Origin: Saitoella complicata NRRL Y-17804
Taxonomy: Eukaryota > Ascomycota > Saitoellomycetes > Saitoellales > Saitoellaceae
Direction of reading: 5' to 3'
Length of the DNA stretch: 64,000 nucleotides
Assembly: GCF_001661265.1 (NCBI RefSeq)
Contig: NW_017567002.1
Location: 186,001 to 250,000, forward strand
The stretch's first letter is position 1. Every line of letters begins with the position of its first letter. Under the pieces are notes generated by a model. That model was given only the letters and a program-made list of their open reading frames with translations. It did not search any database and was not told the origin of the DNA. The translations under genes were made by a program, and so were the position numbers. Below are positions 1-9,885 of this stretch, in pieces.

Positions 1-421
1 CCTCCATGTTGACTTTGTCATTCGCCTTCTCGAGGCCATCGAGGAGCTTGGCCTTGCTGGCCGAGGTGAGGAAGGTGATTTTCTCGTCCTCCTTGGAGAA
101 AAGCATGAGCATTGCCGGGAATTCATATCCCAACATCCATGTCTATAAGGCGAAGTCAGGACAGCGATCACGAGAAAGGCATAGCCGCACTTACGTGTAA
201 TGAAGAGGACTTTTGGTATGGGTTCTCCTCGTTAGACGATCCCAACACAACTAGAAGGGAATTCGCTCCAGCGAAAGCATCGTCGTCGCCTCCCGAAGCC
301 TGTTTGTACGCGTCAGCACTGTGACCGGTCTCCAAAGTGGTCAATCACAAACTTTCCAGGTCGCGAAAAGGTGCTTCGCCCTCCTATGAAAGGTCTTTGC
401 ATCCAATTGAATGTCACCCAT
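1..421 (-). CDS. SPT16: FACT complex subunit Spt16, N-terminal part (cut by window edge)
   Basis: Spt16 is the large subunit of FACT, the histone chaperone that loosens and restores nucleosomes during transcription and replication. Three exons are visible: 421-353, 299-195 and 142-1, joined across introns 300-352 (53 bases, branch CTGAC) and 143-194 (52 bases). The start ATG is at 421-419 and gives MGDIQLDAKTFHRRAK. The joined protein carries the Spt16 N-terminal aminopeptidase-like wording, including SLHTWMLGYEFPAMLMLFSK; in other fungi this stretch reads like FQTWLLGYEFP. The rest of the gene lies left of the window. It is head-to-head with COX18, with about 205 bases between the two ATGs. 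The identification is firm. The first intron is inferred because the direct reading meets a stop. Confidence 0.88.
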
Positions 422-626
422 GGTTGGTAGGGTTGGGGGATGTTGGAGGAAGAAGCAACAGCCGTTGCGTGTGGAGTTTACGCGCCGCGCCGTAAAGTGT
501 CGATTCAGTCATGCACGACGTTCCGTTCGAGGATTCGTTTGGCCCTGTAACGACGACAGACCTTTGCGGACTCCTCGAACGCATCGCCGCAAACCCGGAG
601 ACCCGCACGGTCCTCATACCTTCACA
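422..626. promoter_or_regulatory. Shared upstream region of SPT16 and COX18
   Basis: These 205 bases separate the ATGs of two genes reading away from each other, so both promoters and 5' leaders must fit here. I see no clear TATA box. Confidence 0.55.
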
Positions 627-1571
627 ATGATTCTTGGCAGATGCTGCAGATCACCATTCAAGCAGGCTCTATCAGCGACCTCTTTGCGATCAGCAGCTTT
701 CCATACTACTCCACCAAGACAACTCAGTTCTATCCTCGAAGCAACGCACACTCTCATCACTACAGTCCATGAAGTTTCTCACACGCCATGGTACCTTACC
801 ATACCACTCACCACCATCCTTCTCCGTACAGCCACAACCCTCCCAATAGCCGTCCGCGTCCGACAACGAACCCAAAAAATGATGACCCTAAAACCAATCA
901 TCATGTCATGGCGAGAAACCCTTCGGAGAACGGAGCTATTGAAGGACCAAGGACGAAGCACGCCAGAGGTGCTGGAAAAGAGGGTGTCGAGACAGTTTTT
1001 GATGAAGATGTGGCGGATATATTCAAGGAATGGATGTAATCCGCTCATCACTTTTTTACTGCCACTGGTGCATATGCCGTTGTTCATCGTCACTTCCCTC
1101 ACACTGCGCGGAATGGCTGGGTGGCCGACATGGGGAGGAGGTCCGGAGATCCTGGAACCATCACTGGTTACGGAGGGTGCTTTGTGGTTTCCTGATCTTA
1201 CCGTGGTTGATCCGACGATGGCTTTACCTGTCGCGCTTGGAATCATGAGTTTGGCAAACATAGAGATCACTGCAGCACTCTACGGGGGTTCGGAAAACCA
1301 GAGCAGGTTTAAGAGGATCTTGACGAATGCGGCGAGGATGGCGTCTTTTGCAATGATGTGGATTGCAACGCAGATGCCGACGGTATGTACAATTGCTCAA
1401 GCACGGTTACATTATACTGACATAGAAAACCAGACTCTTGTCCTATACTGGATCACATCAACTTTTTTTTCGACAATCCAGAACTTCGCCTTCCACTACT
1501 ACCTTCCGATTGAACGGTCGAAGCCTCTGCCAACTGCATCTCCAACCACAGTCGCCACCGCTCTGCGCTGA
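627..1571 (+). CDS. COX18: Mitochondrial inner-membrane insertase Cox18 (Oxa1/YidC family)
   Basis: Predicted insertase that exports the C-terminal tail of Cox2 across the mitochondrial inner membrane. Exons 627-1382 and 1434-1571 give 297 residues. The intron 1383-1433 is 51 bases, has GTATGT, branch ACTGAC and CAG, is a multiple of three and has no stop, so an unspliced message would add 17 residues. The start is the ATG at 627, followed by an Arg-rich presequence-like stretch (MILGRCCRSPFKQ). Family wording includes the first membrane segment WYLTIPLTTILLRTATTLP, a charged matrix loop with QRTQKMM, GCNPLITFLLPLVHMPLF and the last segment LYWITSTFFSTIQN. The protein ends soon after the last segment, without the ribosome-binding coiled tail of Oxa1, which favours Cox18 over Oxa1. 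Confidence 0.82.
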   Translation: MILGRCCRSPFKQALSATSLRSAAFHTTPPRQLSSILEATHTLITTVHEVSHTPWYLTIPLTTILLRTATTLPIAVRVRQRTQKMMTLKPIIMSWRETLRRTELLKDQGRSTPEVLEKRVSRQFLMKMWRIYSRNGCNPLITFLLPLVHMPLFIVTSLTLRGMAGWPTWGGGPEILEPSLVTEGALWFPDLTVVDPTMALPVALGIMSLANIEITAALYGGSENQSRFKRILTNAARMASFAMMWIATQMPTVCTIAQARLHYTDIENQTLVLYWITSTFFSTIQNFAFHYYLPIERSKPLPTASPTTVATALR

Positions 1572-1917
1572 CGAAGTGTCGTTTTTTAAGGAATACGATT
1601 CGACTCGGTTTGTGTCGAGGTTGATACCAAAGCGTTGCTGGACTTTAGAGGAGATTGTTTCGGCTGAGGCATAGCCCAAAAACGTCGCCATAGCAGACTG
1701 CGCAGATGACGTGAGGGTAATCTTGTTTATCACGGATAGCGGCCCACAAAACTCGTTCAGCGCCTCCTCGTGCGTTGCTGTAAGAACTCTGTCAATACGG
1801 GAATCGTAGGCTCCCGTGAATTAAAATGCGTAACAAGGGTATTAATTATTAGTTATACGAGAGAGCGTGTGCTAGAAGTCTAAACTAAGAACGTTTTGTT
1901 GTACAAAATTGGGATGT
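1572..1917. other. Intergenic stretch with a coding-like open frame on the minus strand
   Basis: Between the stop of COX18 and the stop of ERG4. On the minus strand a frame runs open from about 1822 to 1458, overlapping the 3' end of COX18, and reads like protein (for example HEEALNEFCGPLSVINK and ATFLGYASAETISSKVQQRF). It has no ATG before the middle of the frame. It could be a gene remnant, a missed small gene or chance; see findings. The DNA from about 1820 to 1917 is AT-rich and shows nothing else. Confidence 0.35.
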
Positions 1918-3562
1918 TTACCAGACGTACTGTGGACACATGTTAGCAGGATTCCCACAGCTCGAACAGAGGACGACTTACAGGAATGAAGAGGTAGGGG
2001 CATTGCCTCTTGTACTCCTCCCAGTCCTCACCATACTTCTCAGAGCATCTCTGGATGTCACGAGAGCAACGGTGAATGAGGACAGTCAAGAAGAAGAGGG
2101 GGTAGAAGTAGGGCAATGGGCTAGCACAGCCAGTAATGAGAGCCCAAGAAAGAGACTGGAAGAAATCCGCAGTGTAGTGGATCTTGCGAGCGTAACGGTA
2201 CCAGCCAGAAGTCAAGAGGGTACCACCGTTCTTGCACTTGATGTAGGTAGGGTTCTTGATCGTCTGCCAAGGCAACTGAGGGAAGGTCTTGCGGAGCTTG
2301 AGGGTACCGTGCATCTGCTGACGGAAACGGTTCTTCTGAGAGTTACAAGTGTCGAAGACGTAGTACGCAGTCAAAAGGAGCGCGAAGCAGAAGACGTTGT
2401 AGCCAGTAGACCACTTGTACTCAGAAGGCTCGTGGTTGGCGAGGAAGAGGGTGCAGTGGACATACGTGAACGGCACGCCAGCAAGGTTCCAGAAGATGAG
2501 CATGAACCCCCACTTCTCGTAGAACATGTCCCAGGTAGGAACGATGAGCTCCTCACCCTTAGCACAAGCATTCGCGTACAAATAGTGGCACAAGACAACG
2601 AAGCAGACCTGAGGGGTAACAGAACCGTAGGTCTCGTACTGCTTGACCGCGACAGCGACGGACATGAAGTAGAGAACGAACCAAGGAATGCGGACCTCGA
2701 CGAACATCTTCAAGTCAAGGATGCCGATACGGGGGTTCAAAGGCGCGCCCATGAAGAGATCGTAGATGAAGTAGCCGGACATGCGGTGCTGCTTGCCGAG
2801 GGCAATAGTGACGAAGTAGGTGATGAAGGTAATGATGAAGCCAGAGATGATAGCAACAGACATGATAGGACCGAACTGCTCAATGATAGTAGGAAGGCGG
2901 AAGATGTCAAAGTAGTGCAAGGCAGCGACGGCAGCGTTGGTCACATAGAAAGACCAAACAGCGTTGCAGAAGTACGGCAAACGCTTGTTGCCCTCATGAG
3001 GAAGAGGAAGACCCTGAGTCGAGATACCAGGAAGGGTGACGTAGAAGATAGCCTGAACAATCATGAACACCCAGTAAATAGCCCACGCCTCCGCATGAGG
3101 GAAGGCATCCTTAACGACGTGGTTCAACATCCTGTATCCGAAATCCTCCCAGGTCTCGAACGTCTTGGGACCCTCGATCTTACCACCGTAGAAGGTAGCG
3201 CAGATCCAGAGGTAGTACATGAGAGTCGGGAAGATAACCATCAAGGAAGCACACCCAAACGATCCACCGAACTCGAAATGTCCAGACTTGTCGACCTTGG
3301 GATCCTCAGGCACACCTCCAACACCCGCAAAAGCACGCTCGATCTCGTCACGCTCTTTAGCGGAGCCATTCGCCTTGCGGCCGTTGGAAAGGGGTAGCAT
3401 TGGCTTAACTTCTTCGTCGTCACTTGGTTCAGGCGAGGATTCAACACGGGTCTGCCTGGTTGACATTCGTCGCGTGCTTCGGCTTGGGGTCTGAGTCGGA
3501 AGCCCGGTGGCAGCGGCCTTTCTGGGCGTTTTCGTGGTAACTTGTGATCTCGTTTGGACCAT
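1918..3562 (-). CDS. ERG4: Delta(24(24(1)))-sterol reductase, last step of ergosterol synthesis
   Basis: Reduces the C24(28) double bond to make ergosterol in the ER membrane. Exons 3562-1982 and 1929-1918 give 530 residues. The 52-base intron 1930-1981 lies four codons from the end, so the real C-terminus reads CPYLFIPYVW, as in the family. The start is the first ATG, giving MVQTRSQ; a near-cognate start 42 bases upstream exists but is not needed. After a basic, Ser/Thr-rich N-terminus (about 1-85), typical ERG4/ERG24 membrane blocks follow: [71 protein letters not shown] and [14 protein letters not shown]. The last two are the sterol-reductase signatures. Heavy use of C-ending codons suggests strong expression and produces a long meaningless antisense open frame. 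Confidence 0.93.
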
Positions 3563-3882
3563 GATGTCAGAAATATCAAGGACTTCCTTTACAGCTCTCG
3601 GCAAGCGGTCCGTGCCCGTAGAGGGTCTTTGCTTTAAAGTTGTTGAGATGCGCGCACCGTCCGACGTCTCGGTTGTTGTTTTGGTTCGAGTACCGATCGC
3701 GATGTTGTGTAGGGCTTGCCGTGGCGTGACCCGCGAGAAGGGGGGGGGACCGGTGGGATAAACCTGATATGTTCAGTCCATTCGTATTATTAAGGGTAAA
3801 CTTTTGGTAGAAAAAACGACAAGATGCTAGCACACGACTCCGACATGCCCTCTCTCAGCTGCTCCTGCTCCTGCTCCATTTT
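3563..3882. other. Upstream region of ERG4 and 3' flank of the deubiquitinase gene
   Basis: The minus-strand deubiquitinase gene ends at 3883 and ERG4 starts at 3562 on the same strand, so the stretch holds the 3' end of one and the promoter of the other. It contains a run of nine G at about 3734-3743 and a short (GCTCCT)n-like repeat at about 3859-3878. No gene is seen. Confidence 0.5.
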
Positions 3883-5823
3883 CTAGACTCTCATGAAAAA
3901 CAAAATGTATGCCATCCGCTCCGGTCGGTTGAACCCATTCATGCCATCCTCCTCAGCCTTGTTAACATTGACAGCCACATCCTCAGGCCGAACCTCCACA
4001 ATGTTGGTATCATCCACATGCAACCAAGTACCTTCCTGCGTCCGAACGTCAACCGTGTAATGACCTCCCTGTGCCGATTGTCCGTGATGGTAAACAACTG
4101 TACGACCACATGTTAGTAAGACAGATTCAAACTGTTTGGATTACTTCCATACCTCCGAACAACATGTACCGCGTCTTCTCAGTCCTGAGACCCGGGCTCA
4201 TCACCTCAGGCGGCACCTCAAATTCCAGCGGGTATCCAACCTTCTTCCAGCTCTTCTGCGTACCACCGGTCATGTCGTAAATAAACCTCTTCAAATGCAA
4301 AATCAAAACAGGAGGGAGTGTCTCGATGAACACCTGCTTCGTAGCCGTCAAGTTCTCACCGCGAGCATTGATCCAATCAAGAGATTCAGGCTCAGTAATA
4401 TGCTTCATCGCATCCAAAATCGAGCGAATATTCGAAGGCTGGATGTCGAGTTGCAGAGGTTGATAAGGCTCCAAGGTCACCGACGCCTTCTGTCCCGGAA
4501 CCTTGAGCACACTCCGCAGCTTTCCACCAAAAATCCTCGTAATCGGTGTCTCAACCACCGTCTGCGTCCTCGTCACACTCGTCTTCTGCTTCTTTCCAAC
4601 CTCGAGCCACCCATCCTCACTCTCAACCTTCTCAACCCTCATCTCCTGGCCCAACCCATCCGCAAATGGGACATATGCCTCATGGGTGATATCATCATCA
4701 TCGACATACCTCTCAATCGTCGTAGGGATGCTTTTCATAGCAGAAATGAACTCCTCATGCAACCCATCCAACAAAAATCCAAGGAACTCCTCTGCGTCCT
4801 CCTGGTGTCCACGGCGCATGGAGTCGAACCTGGGGTTTCCTCTCATGGCACCGTAGACATACTCGGGTACCAACACCTCACCGAACTTCTCCAATTCTTC
4901 CTGTTTCAACTGAATCCCTGCCTGACCCGTCGCATTCGCAATCTCATCCAACACCCTAAACTCACGCAAAAATATAATCATAGCATCCATCAACGGCGTA
5001 TTCGACGCAAACCTATGCGCGACCTGCTTCCCTACACTATCCAGCAAATTATAGAATGCAGGACAGTAAATCAACACCTGCAAGATTGCGTTCATGAAAC
5101 ACATGTTGCCGGTGTTGATCAACCCTCGTGGCTGGATCTTGGGGGCTTGTGTTCCCTTTTGCTGGGGTTGGAATTGTTGGAGGGCTTCGCCGAGGTTTGC
5201 GGCTTTTGCTGGTATGGATTGTGCTTTTACTTTAGTGGATGATGGGAGAGAACCTCCCGGGCTCTTTAGTAGTTCTGACCATGCTTTGGGAGCGCCCCAT
5301 GCTTTTGGTTTAGGAGGCGGCGTTGGTGCAACCGCTGGTGACGACGGAGTTGTAGTCGCTGGAGTTGGCGTCTCTGATGGTTCTGTAGGTTTTGTCGAGG
5401 TGGGTGATGCAGGTTTTGCGGGTGTCGTAGGTTTTCTGGTATCTTTGGGTAATGCAGGGATAGCAGCGGGTATAGACGTTCTTCGCGAAGTCTCAGACTT
5501 TGCATATGAGCTTCTACGAGAGTGACAAGGTTGGATAGGAGCGGTTTCTGCTGTAGGTGGTTTCACGCCGGGTATGGGTTCTGCTGGTGGCGGGGGAGCA
5601 AGTGGAGATTCCCTTGCTCGTCTCCGTCTTCGTCGAGGGAATGGAGGAGCGGTGTTGTACCACGGTACCTAATAAAGCAGTTAACAAGATGCAATTGAGA
5701 ATGTGGAGCAGAGCATACCTTGCCCGACAGCGGACTCAGCTCTGGCTTAGGATCGGGCAAAATTAAGGGATCATGTTCGCCTGTTTCAATGCCCGTCGTC
5801 GTAGAGTAAGGAGTGTTCTGCAT
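3883..5823 (-). CDS. UBP3: Ubiquitin carboxyl-terminal hydrolase, Ubp3/USP10 type
   Basis: Cysteine protease that removes ubiquitin; the Ubp3/USP10 group acts in ribophagy, vesicle-coat control and stress granules. Exons 5823-5719, 5668-4153 and 4097-3883 give 611 residues; the introns are 50 and 55 bases. Without the last splice the protein would lack its catalytic His. The Cys box is GLINTGNMCFMNAILQ, the His box GGHYTVDV, followed by HVDDTNI and the end MAYILFFMRV. The roughly 170 residues before the Cys box are rich in Pro, Ser, Thr and Lys. The start at 5823 is the first ATG of this frame; another 5' exon in 5824-6145 cannot be excluded because N-termini in this family are not conserved. 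Head-to-head with the RNF10-like gene. Confidence 0.85.
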
Positions 5824-6145
5824 ATACGAAGGATGCTGTCAACTGATGTCTGGATACAAGGGATGAATGCTGGTCGTTCACTCGTTCTCTTTCCTGAGCC
5901 TCAGCAGACCGACGTCACGCAGATGCAAGGTCCGCTGGTCGAAGCAGCGCACTCGCCTCACTCCCCCAGAAAGACCTCAACGCTCCTCCATACAAACCTC
6001 GACTCTCTAACCACCCTGAACGCGTCCATTCTACTCCATCGATAGCCTAGAAGGCTCTCCAGCCGTCTTTATCTACTGATTCCTCGCCGGTCACGCACCG
6101 GACACGCTTCTCTTATATACAGCAGCTGCCCTGGAGGCAACACAT
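5824..6145. promoter_or_regulatory. Shared upstream region of UBP3 and RNF10-like gene
   Basis: 322 bases between two outward-reading genes. A TTATATAC sequence lies at 6113-6120, close to the RNF10-like ATG. It could also hold an unrecognised 5' exon of the deubiquitinase gene. Confidence 0.45.
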
Positions 6146-8432
6146 ATGTCCGCGCGGTTCAACGTCAACGCACAACCTTGGGTACCTTCTGGCAGCTCTA
6201 CATCTACGTCAAGCAGTATGGCCGGCTCAAAGCAAGTTTCGTCTTCCAGCACCCCAGCTCCTATGTCACAGCCTGTACAGATCAACGGGCCTCCTATGAC
6301 TAATACTCCGCCACGAAGGGCACCGAGTGAGTTTATATTAAATACCTGTTAGAAGTCGTTTCTAATGATGTTTTATAGATCGAAACTTGCCTAAACCGAA
6401 GGGAAACCAGAACCAGGGTGCTAAACGGAGCCACAAAAACCACCGTCGTCCTCTCACTGTGGAGACTCACACGGGTCTGAGTCATCATGATGACGATTTC
6501 GAGGCCGAGTTTGCCGAAACCGTAAGTCAAATACTGCTCTTACTTACCAAGAACGTAGTCTAACGTCGTATGTATTAGGCATTCTTTGGCACTCCCGACC
6601 GTCGTGGCCGTGTGAATCTTAACCACCTCCTCAACTTCCAAATGGCCCCACGCCCAGCACCAGTGGCATTCACCCCATCCCGCCCCCGCACGAAGACTCG
6701 CTCATACGGTATCGGCTCCGGCCACCACCCCGAAGACAAAGCCCGCTTTGTCAACGCTAACTACCGTTTCATCGTCGACCCCCGCCGCGACTATCGCACC
6801 CAAACCCTCGACCCGGACATGCCCCTCCAATGGGATGATATTCTGCAGGTCCTGGCTTCAGAACAAACTCAGTCTAACCCATGTCCCATTTGTTTAACCG
6901 ACGTACCTGTTGCGCCACGGATGAGTAAATGCGGCCACGTATTTTGTTTACCGTGTGTTATCCAGTATTTGCAGAGCGAAGAACTCGGTGCAGGTGGGAA
7001 GAGTAATGCAAAGTGGAGGAAGTGTCCGATGTGTCATGATAGCGTGTATCCGTCTGAGTTGAGGCCTGTTAAGTGGTATGCGGGTGAGGATGTTATTACG
7101 CCAAGGGAGGGTGCAGATATTGTGCTGAGGCTCATGGAGCGGCAGCCGGGGAGTTCGCTGGCGATGCCGGTTGATGCGGTGGATTTTGTTGCGTCGCCGG
7201 ATGAGATCCCGTATTACTACAGTGGTGAGGCTCGGGACTATGCTCGTATCATGCGTGGTACGGAGGATTACATGCTTGATGAATTGGACCGTGAAGTGTC
7301 TGAGTTGAACACTATGGAGGCGGTTGATCAAGCACAGTTTGGTGAGGATAGTGGATGGGCACGTCAAGCCGTTGATAAGATTGCGCAAGACAAGGAGGGC
7401 GTTAAGGGGATTGGGAAGGGCCCTGAGCCGGAGCGGGTCACGAAGAAGAAGGGAAAGAGGGCTGAGATTCAGTTTGGTTTGGGTGTAGAGGGTGCCCCGG
7501 AGGCGTACCTCGCCAGGAATGAGATCCCGGTGAGTGGATCGACTACGCCTGCTGTTGATGAGACATCGTCACTTAAACCGCCGCCACCGTCGCGTGCCGT
7601 CTCAACACAGCACGCCGCGAACACTCCATACTACTTCTACCAACCACGTTCTAACTCCCGCATCTACCTTTCCTCCCTCGACATCCGCATCCTCAAACGC
7701 TTCTTCGGAGACTATGCCTCCTTCCCCACCTCCCTCCTCGTTCGCATCGACCACATCTCTAACGGCCATACCGTCGACGACGACATCCGCCGCCGCACCA
7801 AGTACCTCGGTCATCTCCCCCGCGGCTGCGAAGTGTCCTTCATCGAATGCGATTGGTCAGATGTCGTAAGCGAAGAGGTTCTCAAAGAGTTTAAGGTTGA
7901 TATCGATAAGCGAACGAAGAAGAGAAAGGATAAGGAGGCGAAGGAGGAGAGGGATAGGGTGCGGGCGGAGAGGATGTTTGAGGAGATGGAGTATCCGGGT
8001 GCTGCCCTGAGACGTCAACAGAGTGAGGATCAGCCGTTCCGGGATGATGATTTTGCACCGCTGGGGTCGTCGTATGTGCCCGTGCCGAGTACGTCACCGC
8101 CGTTCGGAACGTCCTTTGGGACGTCGTATTCTTCGACGGGGTCTGGAAGTGGGTCGCATGGGACTTCGTCCAGTCCGTCGAAGACTACGGTGTGGGGTAC
8201 GCAGGCTGTATTGGGCACGTATTCGCATACTACGAAGACGTCAGATTCTACTGGGTGGGCGAGGAATTGGGAGGATCAGTTGCTTGCTCAGGCTATTGCT
8301 GAGTCTGAGGCTGCCGCCGCCGCCGCCGCCGCTAATGGCGATGTCGGAGGCAGCGTCAGTAATGCTGGCGCTGGGAAGAAGGGCAAGAAGAAGAAGATTG
8401 TGCTCATGTCCACTGGCGCGTTTAGAGGATAA
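6146..8432 (+). CDS. RNF10: RING-finger protein of the RNF10 family (probable E3 ubiquitin ligase)
   Basis: RNF10 ubiquitinates small-subunit ribosomal proteins in other eukaryotes. Exons 6146-6326, 6379-6521 and 6579-8432 give 725 residues; the introns are 52 and 57 bases. The N-terminus is Ser/Pro-rich and basic. The family core starts near VNANYRFIVDPRRDY, then DMPLQWDDILQV, and a C3HC4 RING of the form CPICLTDVPVAPRMSKCGH, FCLPCVIQYL and KCPMC. Farther on, the block SRIYLSSLDIRILKRFFGDY matches the conserved RNF10 C-terminal region, followed by a Lys/Glu-rich helix. Near the end is a run of eight alanines coded by GCC/GCT repeats. The gene converges on the hydrolase gene with a 162-base gap. 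Confidence 0.87.
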
Positions 8433-8594
8433 CGAGCGCCGAGCATGAGGACGGATTACAACTTACTAACATTAACAAACATTGCACTTGTCAGGATTTT
8501 TGGTTTCGGATTTGGAGTACACTTTGGGTTTTCTTTTGCAATGTATTGATAGCTCTGGCCTGCCATAGCAGCGCAACGTACGCGTATCGTGTTG

Positions 8595-9673
8595 TCAATT
8601 CAGTTTGTCTGTATCTGTTTTGTCGTTGATACAGTGCCTCATGAATTTCCCTATCCAGTCCCTGAACTCCCCTTTCATGGCAACATCCATGTGCAATCCC
8701 TTCTTGCTAACTACTCGCTCAACCTTCACTCCAGCCTTTTTCGCAATCTCCTCGAGCTCCTCCGCCATCCCGGTTGGCACGATCTCATCTCGTCCCGCTT
8801 CCACAATCAACAACGGGAAGTTCGGGGCATTCTGACCGAGTCGCTGGACCGCAGCGCGGTTGTTCCAGGACGAGCGGAGGAAGGGCACGAGATGCTTGTA
8901 AGGTAGCCATTTCTGGGGGTAGAGCGTGCGGAGCATGTCTGGTATGTCGGTGAAGGGAGTTTCGAGGATCACACCTTTCAACTCCAGCTCTCTCCCTTCA
9001 GCCTTGGGTGATGTTGGTGTTGACGGGGAGGTGTCCATGGCTGTTGCGTGGGCGGCGACTGCGGCACCGACACTGTGACCCCAGATGAACATACTGTTGA
9101 TGTCGGATCCGGACCATCGTTCCCTTGCGTATTGGAGGGAAGCTCGGGCGTCTTCTCGGAGGCCAGCTTCGGAGGGTCGGCCGGTGGAATACCAGTATCC
9201 GCGGTATGAGGGCGCGAAGATGGTTAGGTCGACGTGTTTTGTCGAAGTGATGATCTGTGACAGGAAGGGGAGTCGGGCGGGTGCTGAGCCGGCGTTTCTG
9301 TAAGACCTGATTAATCACATTTCATGAAGAAATATTGATGAATCTCGACCTGCCCTTGAAAATACACCAACAAAGCCTTAGGCAATTTCCTATCTTTTTC
9401 CGGCTCCCCAACACAAGCTGCAAGCGTCTTCCCATCCCTTGTCTTGAACTGCACTTCCTCCCACTTTATTGGACGGCATTCGGATGCGTACATCTCAATT
9501 GTCTCCTGTCGAGCGCCTGGTGGCACACTCCTCATGTAAATCAGGGAGTTCTGGAACACCACCATAGACAGAGATTTGAAGGCGTAGAGGGTGACAAAGA
9601 GCTGAAAGGGGGATTAGCCGACGGTGAGATCAGTGGAGGGAAGGAGTACCCCGGCGAAGACCACAGGGGCCAT
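8595..9673 (-). CDS. Membrane-anchored alpha/beta hydrolase (ABHD12/ABHD13-like)
   Basis: Serine hydrolase with one N-terminal membrane segment; the ABHD12/13/Bem46 group acts on lipid or acyl esters, but the substrate here is unknown. Exons 9673-9650, 9601-9354 and 9297-8595 give 324 residues. The segment MAPVVFAGLFVTLYAF is the predicted anchor. The oxyanion block is YFQGNAGS, the nucleophile GHSVG, the acid probably the Asp of AGRDEIV and the His that of GLHMDV. The second intron (9298-9353) keeps the frame and the YFQGNAG motif only with a GC donor (GCAGGT) and a CAG acceptor. The gene is head-to-head with the dehydrogenase gene, about 210 bases apart. Confidence 0.8.
9298..9353 (-). other. 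GC-AG intron in the hydrolase gene
   Basis: Minus-strand intron of 56 bases. It begins GCAGGTCGAG after exon end CAAGG and finishes TTACAG before AAACGCC. The nearby GT five bases farther on would put the YFQGNAG motif out of frame. Confidence 0.6.
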
Positions 9674-9885
9674 GAGAAGCCCATTGTGTATGTTGCGTCT
9701 CGGTAGGAGGCTAGGCCCATGAGCAATTGAATCTCTTGTCAGGCATGAGCGACATATTCTCTGGTGCAGCATTTTTGGTGTGGTCGTGCGAATTCGAGGT
9801 TGGAGATGTTCGACGTCACCCCGAGGCCGAGCTGCACCATAAAGCTCAACACCACACCAGAAGCAATACCCCAACCCAACTCAAA

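Noticed and set aside
1940-3397. 485-codon open frame opposite ERG4
   Set aside because: Mirrors the strong codon bias of ERG4 and has no domain; the ERG4 reading has all family motifs.
4136-5242. 368-codon open frame opposite the deubiquitinase gene
   Set aside because: Arg/Leu/His-rich shadow without motifs.
8310-8337. GCC repeat coding for poly-alanine
   Set aside because: Short homopolymer at the disordered end of the RING protein; common.
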